A stretch of DNA of 64,000 bases from Cordia subcordata (lineage: Eukaryota > Streptophyta > Magnoliopsida > Boraginales > Cordiaceae). Shown piece after piece: positions 39,842 to 50,511 of the stretch. Where the stretch lies: assembly GCA_028554755.1 (NCBI GenBank), contig JAPTOF010000019.1, positions 4,970,001 to 5,034,000 of the forward strand, written 5' to 3'. Position 1 is the stretch's first letter. Every line of letters begins with the position of its first letter. Below the pieces are notes generated by a model, which was not told the origin of the DNA, ran no database searches, and saw nothing but the letters and a program-made list of their open reading frames with translations. Both the position numbers and the translations under genes were made by a program.

Positions 39842-40162
39842 TAATAATATATAAAACAATGACCAAAGGCTGAATATATGCCATTTGGAAGTGGCAAGTT
39901 GATGTGTATAGGCTAAATGAATGCCATTTGGCTGTGTGACCGTAGTTCATTAAACACCGCATGACCAATTGGTTTTTATCGCAATATTAAAAATGGCAAA
40001 GATTAGACTACCATTTATTCCACATCCAATTTAGGATAGACTTTACCATTATACTAATTTTCCATTTTTAATTTATCTCAACTTATGGCATTTTGGGATT
40101 TTTTAGACTAGTAATTGTTTTTCTATATGACAAAAAATTATTTTTATGTAGTTTGTTGTTTC

Positions 40163-40551
40163 CAGTGGCAAAGCCACAAGTTAGAGAAGGGGGCAATTGC
40201 CCCCCATTTTTTGTTTTTTTAAAAAAATATAGTATTAAAAAATAAGTTAAAAGATCAAAAATCAAATTTGTCCCCTTTTTTTTTTCTCTTTGTCTAATAT
40301 GTTATGCTAGTTTTGTTAGTTTTAACTTGATTGTATTCACTCGACAGAATCAAATCAAAATAGGATTAGAAACAGAACTTCTTTTGATTATTCGAATGCA
40401 CCAACTAGTTATGAAATCAAAGCATTGATAGCTTCTATTTGTGTCCTAGCTCGTCGGAGTTCCAATTGAACACTTTCCGTTTCTTTTTGATTATTCTCAA
40501 AGGAGAAGATTATTCTCTTTACCAAACATATGCGATCCAATCATATCTTTT

Positions 40552-40594
<43 letters not shown>

Positions 40595-41096
40595 TTTGAA
40601 TCTTATTTGCCACAAAAAACTAGAACATCTTATTTACCCTAAAAGAAAAATCAGAACATGTCTTCTCTTTAGCGAAGATTCACAATTGTGCTTCAGCAAG
40701 TAAATGCTCTTCTTTCTTTCTTTTTTCGTTTTCATTTTCTTTCTACTACTGTTGTTTTATTGCTTGGGATTTTTAGTGTTGGAAGAGTTTGAAGAAATAT
40801 AAAAGTAAAACTATAAACATTTTAACATTATATGTTAGTTTGAGAATTGAAATGTACTTTGATGACTTACATTGAGATTTCTTCAAGTTCATGTATAGTG
40901 TGGTTAATGATCAAAGTCAATTACGTTAACAAATGTTAATGTGTTTTCTTTTTTCTTTTTCTTATCTTTATTAATATAAAAGATTATTGGTTTTTGGTAG
41001 TAACTAGTTTGAATTCTTCAATTATTTATTTAGAATATTTGATGGTATATGAATTAGTTTATAAAAGTTATAGTAGTTTTGCCCACTTTGCCACTG
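40163..41096. mobile_element. Non-autonomous hAT transposon with perfect 8-bp TSD
   Basis: Terminal inverted repeats CAGTGGCAAAG (40163-40173) and CTTTGCCACTG (41086-41096) are flanked by identical 8-bp sequences GTTGTTTC (40155-40162 and 41097-41104). The 8-bp duplication and CA..G-type ends indicate the hAT superfamily. The 934-bp element has no transposase. It contains a plastid-like segment near its left end and a (TA)n tract around 40554-40590. Confidence 0.85.
40321..40475 (-). pseudogene. atpE: Plastid DNA fragment with the 3' end of atpE
   Basis: On the minus strand, 40459-40409 reads LRRARTQIEAINALIS then stop, close to the C-terminus of the chloroplast ATP synthase epsilon subunit (LRRARTRVEAIN...). 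The flanking bases downstream resemble the plastid atpE-trnM spacer as I recall it. Upstream the similarity breaks off. It is a nuclear plastid fragment, carried in the hAT element, with no function expected. Confidence 0.5.
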
Positions 41097-41927
41097 GTTG
41101 TTTCATATTTTTGATTTTTAAATGTAATTAATTTAAGAAACACATCTCAATTTATGGTGTGTTTTTTTTTTTTTAAATCTGTACTTGGTTTATTGGGCAA
41201 ATTTTGTTTTCCATAAGTTTAATTTTATTTATATAATTAATGATCATCTTGCATTAAACGTTCTAAAATTTACGTTCATGCAATTGATATATCTAAAAAA
41301 TATGTAGTTTGAATCTTGTTGAGCCACTTTTCTAATATATAAAAGTATAATTTAATTTTTCTAAAATTATAAATTATGCAATGTTTTTTCCTTGAAAACA
41401 CATTAGTTATTTTATAAACAAAAATCTACAAGTTTCATCGTAAATCGGGTGATTTTTTGATATACAATGAATCAGTTTGCGTTTTTGGTTGGGAGTTTTG
41501 TAATGGATTCTCAAGAGAAAAGAGTGCACACTATCTTAGGAAGTCAATCATGCAAGCAAAACGTCATAAAGGTCATTCAATCATTTAATTGACAGTTAAC
41601 TTCTAATAAGTATTTTTCTGTAATAACAAGAAAGAGTTGAAAATATTCATTCATGAAAAAAATGTGTCGGCTCAAAAAAAATGTAATATTGTTTACAGAG
41701 GAATTTTCCGAAATATATGTTAAAAAACTCTTCACCTTTCAACAATTGTGTCATATGTTTTCTTATTTTAATGGATGTATATAGAGCGTAACTTAATATT
41801 TATATTTTAAAATATTTTATCTATGTAAAATATGAATTAATTTAATTTATCTCATATATCAAAGTATTGGTTATATACAAATATTTATAATTTTTGTTTT
41901 TACATAAATATATTTATTTACCCCCTC

Positions 41928-41959
41928 ACCCATGCAAATGCAAGGGGGGCTTTGACTAG
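41928..41959 (+). mobile_element. Second Helitron-like 3' terminus
   Basis: Hairpin CCCATGCA-AA-TGCAAGGG followed by GGGCTTTGACTAG and then T fits a Helitron 3' end. Its 5' end is uncertain. It could be 38364, with the hAT element nested inside, or an unrecognised TC site nearer. Confidence 0.5.
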
Positions 41960-42461
41960 TCCTAAACTTTATAGTGCCAACTTTAATACACTAGATTGTG
42001 CCCTACGATGCATGAAGAAATGCATGTTTTTAATATTTTATTTTTATTGATGACAAAATTTTATATTCAATGTGAGTATGTAATGCAAATACATCTTTTA
42101 AAATTTGTTTCTTAGAAAGTTTTCAATACTATAATGTTTTTATAAGATATCTTCAGTAATTGAATAAACGTTTAAATTATTTATGAGAGATTTTCAGTAA
42201 TTAAATAAAATATTTAAGTTAACAAAGTAAAATAAGAAAATGATCCAATATGGAAAAAAGAAATAATAAAGTTTTGAATTTTTTTAAGATGGAAAATAGT
42301 ATCATTAAATTAATTAGTGATTAAGTACATTTAACAAAAAATAATATAATTAATTTTTGATTAAATATATTCAAAGTAGGTAATAGTTGTGTACATATAG
42401 AAATGTAAACTAAATTCTTTGTTGAATGGAAGAAAAGGATTGGAATAACGATATGTGACAT

Positions 42462-42573
42462 ATATTAAAAAGGCATGTATTTTCTCTTATATAATATATA
42501 AATATAGATGATATAAATATATTAAAAGAACATGTACGTTCTCTTATATAATATATAAATACAGATGATATAA
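42462..42573. repeat. 57-bp tandem duplication next to the solo LTR
   Basis: Two similar units with the blocks ATATTAAAA, TCTCTTATATAATATATAAA and GATGATATAA, period 57. The second ends exactly at the left target duplication of the solo LTR. Confidence 0.75.
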
Positions 42574-43965
42574 TGATAAGTCCAATATAAACTTTTAATT
42601 CATAGTTATTTGCGCTTAATTTTAGAATTGGATACTTCTTAATTGGTGTTTTTCATGCGTTTTTGCATGTTTATGCTTAGAAAAAAGAGCTGAAAGTATT
42701 GTAGATAGATTCAAAGGACTTTTGGATGCTTGTATCTAATAAGACTGATTCTGCCACCTTAGAAAATACCATGAATTTTTGCGTGAGATTACCCAAGCTT
42801 TGACTGAGACAGGAGATATTTTTGCAACACTTTTTGGAAAATAATGGCATTGAAGACTTGTCATATTTGGAAAGGAAGGATATTAGTTCTAGAAAACTTT
42901 TATTTTATTAAGAATAGTAATTAAGGATTTTTACCTTTTTTTATTTTTCTTAGTTTTTAAAGAGTTCCTTTATCTGATAAGGACTTTTATTAGGAATTTC
43001 TCTTTTATATTTCCTACGTACGATTCATAGAGGGATCCAGACATTATTCAGAAAATACTTTCCAGGAAGTTTTTCTCTTTAGGCGCCTAATCCATGTCCA
43101 TAGACTTCTAAACTTCTTTCAAATCAAGGGTTAATCTTGATTTTGGTTCTACAAAATTTCATGAAATCTAACTGATTCTATTCTTCCACTTTTATTTTGG
43201 TATTTGTGTGTTTAGTGTTTTAAGAATTAATATTATCTTGTGATTGTTTAATTTGTCGATGAATATTCAATTGCATTATGATAGGTAGCCAAATAGATTA
43301 ATTTAATTAATCTAATGCTAATGGTGATGAGGTCTTTTGTGTAAACACATAATGTGAGAGAATCAACTTTTAGAATCAGATATTTGTAGAACATAGTGCT
43401 GCTATTAGATAGACCTAACAGGTATCTCCGAGGGTTAGACCGTCTAATAAATAAGGTGATAGCAGAAAAATAATCGTAAGGGATTTAAATCGTTATCAAC
43501 ACTGTGAGGAAAGATGAGGTTGTTAGGCCGTGCCGACAACTATAACTAAATAGGTGAAAGTTATTTTTGCATCTATGATCGGATTTTTTTGACCAAAACT
43601 AAGATTAAACTTGAGGTTAGGCTTAATTTCCATTGATTTCTCATTTAATATTGATTTTCTAGCATTTACGTAAGTTTAGATTGCATACTTAGGTTAAATT
43701 TTATTATTACTTATGTTTTTCTATTTTCTGTCCAGTTACGTGCCCACGCTTAGTGGTCCAATGTACTTTACAGTTTTGTTTAAATTGATTTTTCGCTTTA
43801 AAGCCCCTTTTTTTATTGTGGCTTATTTGATTAATCTATTTGTCATAATTAGTATATTCTAAATCTCTCAATCTTTGTGGATTCAACCCTTTCTCACCAT
43901 ATACTCAAATTAAATTTACGAGATAAGAAATTAAAATTTATTTTTTGTGATTTCAACACCTATCA
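42574..43965 (+). mobile_element. Solo LTR with 5-bp target duplication
   Basis: The 1,392-bp element begins TGATAAGTCC and ends CACCTATCA (TG...CA with inverted TGATA/TATCA ends). It is flanked by TATAA on both sides (42569-42573 and 43966-43970). No internal retroelement sequence adjoins either end, so it is a solo LTR left by recombination, probably of a Ty3/gypsy element judging by its ends and length. Strand is arbitrary without the internal region. Confidence 0.85.
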
Positions 43966-46900
43966 TATAAACATATTTTGAAATTACCATAGGTGTTTGG
44001 GTGTAGCCTCTCTTGCGTGCGAAAAAAAACAAAAAGTTTTAAATTAATTTTCGATAAATGCGTAAATATTACTTTATTGAATAATAGTTTTTGTCTTATT
44101 AGTGCAACCAATAACGGTTGGTTTTTCCTGACCTTCCCGAAAGTTTAGGTAAACCCTGGACGAATGAGATTGTTCAGCTATTTAGACCGGAGGCATTCTC
44201 TTAAGTGTTGATTGATGTCATTAATTCTTATGCTACACGATTTTGACATGCATGCATTATTATTGTCATCTTTAAGGACATTTGTCGCTATTACGGCAAT
44301 ATACGTGTCACTTGCTTATGCTAAAGTACATCTTTTGGAATGCGATCTACCTTGACAATATTTTTTTTTTTTAAAAAAAAGAGAAGCTCCTTTTGGCAAA
44401 AATTTTTCGAGTCAAGCGCTTCAATTTCTATAGACACAGTTTGCAAAAGATAAACAGACAAAAAGTCCTCCGCAAAACTAATAAAAGATATCTTTATTTA
44501 TACAATAATATAGAACAGAAATATTCTAGTGCGCATATATGTTTTTCTTAAAAAAAAAAAATCCACTGCTGAACTCAACTTTCTGTCTTTTATGAAATTT
44601 AAACCTAATCTTTGCTCTGTAAAGAAATAATTTTAACCACTTAAAATAATTTATAATCTACTGCCAACATCTATATATTTATAAAATTCAAATATTTCTT
44701 TAGTGTAATTTATAACATACAATTTATTACAAGAATATAAGTACAATTTTCAAATAGAAACTAACTAATTAATTTTTTAAATTGCAGATACTCTGAAAAC
44801 TTAATTAAAAAAATTCTGAAATACATCCGTCCATACATATAAATGTTGCGTGGCCATTTAAATAGAAGGAAGTGCCAGAGAGTAGTCTCTAAACTGTTTT
44901 AATTTCTTTCGCGCTGGATCATTAAACTCAAAACATTGCTTTAAAAGGGACCATTAAACTTATTAGTGTTGTTGCCAATTCAACAATTTCATTAATTTTC
45001 GGCATAATTAACTAGCTAATAAAATTGTTTTAATACGTAGCATATCACCTTTAAAAAGCCGTTGCAATCAGTCTTTAATTATTATATCAGCAATGATTAG
45101 AATTTCAGTTTAGGAACTTTAGCATATAAACCGGCACATTCTTCGCTTTTTTCCCATTTCCTCGTCTCATTTGATATTTTTCCATTTTGTCTTTTTATTT
45201 CTTTTTCGGTTAAAATCATTCATAATTTGCTAACCATATATTCTTACATGTGCTCGACAATTTTAAAATCACAAGAAGTAGTTAACCTTCGATACCGTAC
45301 AAAGTTTGTTATGTATCAATGTATTTGAGTTTCTTAATTAGTATATCGTCATATGACATAAAAAAGTGAATAAATGCTTAGTTTCATCAGACGATAAGTG
45401 AACCAATTATGGAAAGAAATTATTTGGTGAGAAATCCTATAATTTTGTCATACGGTATTTTTAACGAGTACATATAACATTGCACCAATTCAGATTAGCT
45501 TAATATCTTCTTAATATGAATACTTATAATTTCTAATTATTCTCACGTTAAATTCGTCATTTTCAATCATTCTTTCTTTAAAAGTTAAATTATATTTAAT
45601 GTGATAATAATAAATTCTTTATGCACGAAGTTATTTAATGAATATTTATTACAGCCAAGAAAAACTGTTTATTTTATTCTAATGATGGGATTGCTTGAGA
45701 TATGAGGATTTTCAACAAAAGAAGAAAATATTTCTCACGCATCAACTTTATATTATTGCCCTTTAATGATCTAGCAAATTGGGCAAGTGTATTTCGTCAG
45801 TCTTGTAAACTTCTCCCATTTTCTTTTCAGAGAAATCTCCAAATTGATGTGATGTTTCCAGAAGTAGCTAACCTCTTTCTCTTCTTTTTCTAGCATTACT
45901 TTTATTTGAAATACATTGAAAGAGAATGAGAATAACAACTTGTGCATTATGGCTAAGGGTCATTTTATAGGCATTCTTGTCCAAAACGTTATTATTATTT
46001 TCTATATTGTATCAATTATTGGAGTAACGAAATTATATTCCTCCCAAGGTGGGCCCATAATAGAATCTTATAGTATAATGTTGTACCTCTACTCATGCTT
46101 CATGTCTATTTAAAGTATATAGTCTTTATAATGGAAGGATATAAATTCAAACTTGAAATTTTTTATTATAATGAGTTGTTATCTAACCACTTGCATAATC
46201 TTTAGAATCCATTTCTTTTTTTTTTTCTTTCATTAGTTCATTAAGGATAAGATGGAACTCGAATGGGCTACATGAGCCCCTAGTAACTTACTAGATAAAT
46301 TGATAAGTCCGGTGGTTTAGAGGAAAAAGAAAAACTTTAAACTTATACCAAATATAGTTAAAAAAAACGAATTATTAAAAATCGTTAGATGAAACATCAC
46401 GAGATTCATAACAAAATTACATCAAGTCCTTTAATTATGTTAGAAGATGAATTAAAAAACCTCGGCTCATCCCCTTTTCCAACCCTCACTTAAAAGCAAT
46501 TTTGTCTCTAGTAGTAATTGGAAAAGAGAGAGAGAGTGTGTGTGTGTGTGTTACAAGCAATGTATGTTAACAGGCTATTCCACTCTAGCAGAGTGTACAA
46601 GTCTTTGAACCATCCGCAATTATTCTAATTAAGTTGAAAACGATATTGGATACCAAATTACCAATAAATAATGGTGTTTGCCAAAATGATCAACTAAGAT
46701 CTACTAAGAGTGAGTAATGAGAAAAGGCGATCATGTGATGCAATACAAATGTCACTTTCTTTTTCTTGCTCTGAAGTAAAAATCTCTGTAGCTTATGTGA
46801 GAGTAAGGGATTGTTTGGATTGGTTTTGTAAAAGTAATTTTGTTATAGTTTTTTAAAAAGTTTTTTTTTGGAACTAAAATTTTAGCAGAAATTGAGTCAT

Positions 46901-47376
46901 TCTAGACCTTTATTTTTTTAATTTTTGTTCAAAATTTAATCTAAATTCTTATTTTAAAATGTATAATCTTTCAAAAAAGAATTATGTTTACATTAAAAAA
47001 ATCAATCTAAACTGGTTTTAGATCTTTGAATCAAGATTTACTAAAAACCCTGATTTCACACTGGCTTAAGAAATACTGATGTCATGTCCGTAAGGCAACA
47101 CTGTCGTTTCCTAGTAAGCTATTGATTTCTTTTGAATGACTCTTTGCAGATAATTAATGCCGTAATTAAAATTTTCACAAATTCCGTTTCTGGTATAATT
47201 TCTCCATGGCTATATATCCCAACTTTTCAACCTTTTCTTTGAAAAAGAAATACAAAAATCTTATATACCCAATTTCAGGAGTGTGCAAGCTTGCTTTTTC
47301 TCATTTCAAAAGGTTTTCTATCTCTTTTTCCTTTTAGACTAGCTTTTGTCTTCTGTTGAAAATCAAGGCGCCATTA
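43966..47376. other. Gene-free AT-rich spacer before the CASP-like gene
   Basis: No convincing coding region is present; short ORFs have no recognisable protein. It contains a short (GA)n(GT)n repeat near 46525-46550, a MITE at 46807-47019 and, near the end, TATA-like sequences at about 47210 and 47262 that could serve the CASP-like gene at 47377. Confidence 0.5.
46807..47019. mobile_element. Fold-back MITE, copy 5 (diverged)
   Basis: Left end GGGATTGTTTGGATTGG, right end ATCAATCTAAACTGGTTTT. The interior is more diverged than the other copies. It lies about 360 bp upstream of the CASP-like start codon. Confidence 0.65.
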
Positions 47377-48265
47377 ATGGAGACTGATATGTCGAAACAG
47401 ATGGCTTCTATCAATGTCCAGGTCCTACAATCTCCACCGCCCATCGTGCCGAGCCAATCTTCACGGTCCATTTTCATAGCTCAACTCACTCTCAGAATCT
47501 TAGTCACTGGGCTCACCTTGGCTGCTGCTGTTATCTTGGCCAACAGTGCTCAGACTGTGATGATTTTCGGCATCCCCATGCATGCCAGCTACACCTACTC
47601 CTCTGCCTGCAAGTGAGCGTTCAAAATTCATAGTCTTTCTAAGAAATATCAAACCACGCATGCAGATTACAACACATCATTCTCTATTAAATGCTTCCTT
47701 TTCTTTTCTTTTCCTTTCGGCAGGTACCAACTAGTAGCAGATTCTCTCGTATGCGCAAGCTCTTTCTTGTCACTTATCTTCCTTTATTCGTTGACTCGTC
47801 CTAAATCAAATCCCAAGAACTTCTTTTACCTGTTCTTGCATGATTTGGTAAGATTCTTTTAGTTTTCTATTACTGTGTTTGTTATATGCTTCTCAGATTT
47901 AAGATTTCAGATAAGCGTATAACAAACACAGCTATGCTTTTCAGATTTAAGATTTCAGATAAGCATATAACGAACACGGCTTACAATTGAAAGATAAAAA
48001 ATCATTTGTGGGGTGAATTGTTACGTTGAATTGGGTATGGCAGGCTATGGTGGTGATGTTGATATCAGCGTGTGCAGCAGGAACAGCAAATGGGTTCATA
48101 GCGAAATATGGGCAGAATGAATCGGGTTGGATGCCCATTTGCGACCGGGTCGGCAAATTCTGTGACAGAATGGCGGTGTCCATGGCTTTGTCTTATGTGG
48201 CTTTCTGTTGCATGCTCTTGCTCACGGTTATGGCTGCCTACACACTCAAGTCTCTGCCCAATTGA
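47377..48265 (+). CDS. CASP-like membrane protein (DUF588), 3 exons
   Basis: Exons 47377-47612, 47724-47847 and 48044-48265 join in phase to 193 residues, a normal CASPL length. The start is the first ATG (METDMSKQMAS); the frame is open upstream but has no earlier ATG. Four hydrophobic segments are visible near residues 36-54, 80-101, 115-137 and 164-187. The two charged residues conserved in CASP/MARVEL proteins are present, Arg40 in the first segment and Asp119 in the third. The second loop ending CDRVGKFCDR has the paired cysteines common in the group. Subgroup 1 (for example 1F) is likely. CASPs scaffold Casparian strip membranes; CASP-like proteins form plasma-membrane platforms whose individual roles are mostly unknown. 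Intron 2 carries a 48-bp tandem duplication. Confidence 0.9.
47886..47981. repeat. 48-bp tandem duplication in CASP-like intron 2
   Basis: Two near-identical units containing CAGATTTAAGATTTCAGATA and ending AACAAACACAGCT / AACGAACACGGCT, back to back. Confidence 0.85.
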
Positions 48266-48702
48266 ATAAAGTATTAGCCTTCTCGAAGTTTCTAAAGCAG
48301 GTCCAACGTTGAAGAAGGCTTTTCTGTGTTTGTTTTCTTTGTTTTTCTTGTATTCTGATGTTTCGGCAGGCAGTGGATTTGCAGACATTGGAATACATAG
48401 ACACATGTGTGTAATGGGGTACAGGCACTACTAGTCAAATTATTAGACATGTTTTTTATGTTTACGTGTTAATGGGTTTTGAATTCTCTCGCTTTTTGCT
48501 CTCCTTTATTAATGTTTTGATTCAATGATTTGCACCAACATTTTCGTTTCCGTTCCAATTTAAAACAAGCAATTTGATCGGTGCAGTTAACCATAATTTC
48601 ATGGGAAACGGTAATTTTAAGGAATTTTGTAAGATATAGAATTGAGAGGTTGAATTTTAAAACATTAACAAAAGGGTTTAAACTTATGAATATTAATTAA
48701 CG

Positions 48703-49087
48703 GTGTTAGTTTTTTTTTTTTGTTTTTTACTTACATGACATTTGTTTTTCTTTTAAATCCTAAGTGTTGTTTCCTTTTTCTATACTAAATCTCATGTGAT
48801 ATTCTTTTAAGATATCAAATAAAACTAATCACAAAAATCTTAAATTCAACAAATAAATTTTAGTGATCCCTATCGTTCCACATTTTTTTTGTTAAATAAA
48901 AATAATCTGTACATATTTGAGATCTAAAAAATATAAATTATCTATACATTTTAAATATTAAAATAAAAGATAAATAGAGTGACAATAAACTAATATCTCA
49001 TTTTAAGAAATGCCATTCAAGAAAAAATCACATGAGATGTAAAAAGAAAATAGCTGCCACATAAGATTTAAAGCAAAAACTAACACA
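48703..49087. mobile_element. Fold-back element (MITE-like)
   Basis: The arms are inverted and similar over about 90 bp. The left arm starts GTGTTAGTTTTT and contains AAATCTCATGTGAT. The right arm in reverse complement starts GTGTTAGTTTTTGC and contains ACATCTCATGTGAT. Family and target duplication were not resolved. Confidence 0.6.
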
Positions 49088-49647
49088 GGACACTTCTATT
49101 TCATTAGTTCAAGTCTTTCCAATTTTGAGGTTTGAGGCCCTTAAATCTTGAAAAACAATTTTCCCTTATCTCATTTGACATGCAACATAAAGCTGCGCGA
49201 GTTTTCAGAAGAAGCAAAGTTCCACATTTAACATCCGATTATTTAAGGTTTTGAGATTTTATTTTGTTTCTTTAGACAATTGATGCTACGGAGTACAGAG
49301 GATGAGTCAGTCATCGTGATAGCGATGGCCCAATAGCTTGTCAGCCGGGAAACTACCAAAGGAGTTTACTGAACGCTAACTGAAGATAGTTGAGAATTTC
49401 ATAATGCCAGCTGTTGCTTGAACGCGAAATCAAGGGCCTGCATGCTGTATGCCTTCAAAAGAAACGATAGCAAAAGTTTTCTGGTCAATTGTTATCGAGT
49501 TATCCGCTCTCTCATTATGAATACTTTTTTATTCTTGATTAATTTAGACTACATATTAAAATATATAACTACGCCATGAGGTTTATAATTTTAAATTAAA
49601 TTTTACGTAAGTTTCTACAGCATCCATATCTACAAATGCTTGAAGTA

Positions 49648-49878
49648 AGAGTCTGTTTGGACTGGCCCTTTTTCAGTGGAACATCACTTTTTCCTTAAAA
49701 AAATTTTTTTTTTTACCATAAATATTTGTATTAAATTTTAAAAAAAGTTAAAACTTTAAAAAATAATCAATTTCAGGGTTTTCTAGAATTCAAAATAGTT
49801 AGCTTATAAAAAAAGCACTTTTTTCAAAAGTTTTTTAAAAAAATACTTTTGAAAAAAGTTGATCCATATGAGCTCTAA
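49648..49878. mobile_element. Fold-back MITE, copy 6
   Basis: Left end AGAGTCTGTTTGGACTGG, right end TTGATCCATATGAGCTCT. The A/T-run interior is of the same type as the other copies. Confidence 0.65.
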
Positions 49879-50511
49879 ATTAACTTTGGAAGAATAAGCA
49901 TTTCACGTATATAACCCCTTTTAAATGTTCTTGTGGTCTTATTCTATCTAAAGATCTTCATCTGGACCAGAAAAATATGCAGGAAGTCAACCAAAACCTA
50001 ACAGTCTATTTGGATTGAGGAGAATGAGGAAAGGGGAAAGGTAATGGAAGGTTTAAAAGGATTATTCCTTTGCTTGGTCTGGGAGTCAAATGGAGGGACA
50101 TAGTTCTTCAAATCCTTTATTTTCAATTCTTTACAAATAAAATTTATCCGTTCTTCTCATTTTTTCTCTAATCCAAATATAAGATTTTCATAATCCTTTA
50201 TGTTTCTTTCATCAAAAAAATATCCTAACCCAAGTGTGGATTACCCATCTCCTCTTCTTTCCTTTATAACCCTTTCATTTCTTTTCTTTTATTAAATTTT
50301 TCCCTCTCAATTTAAACAGGGTGTAAAATTTTTAAATTTTAAGTGCCCTCAGCAAAACAGCTATAGATTTCATCTTGAATCCATCTCTTAAGTTGTATAA
50401 AATGTACAAACACTTCAAATACATATCAACATATGAGCTTAGCTGACACTGTTGAATACAGAAAAGTCAGGTTTTAGAAACAACAAAAGAACAATTAACT
50501 TGTTATTGATA

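Larger units (their letters stand above)
48266..50511. other. Convergent spacer between CASP-like and BRO1 genes
   Basis: Contains the 3' UTR of the CASP-like gene, a fold-back element (48703-49087), a MITE (49648-49878) and unique sequence. The BRO1 3' UTR should lie just below 50512. No gene is seen. Confidence 0.5.
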
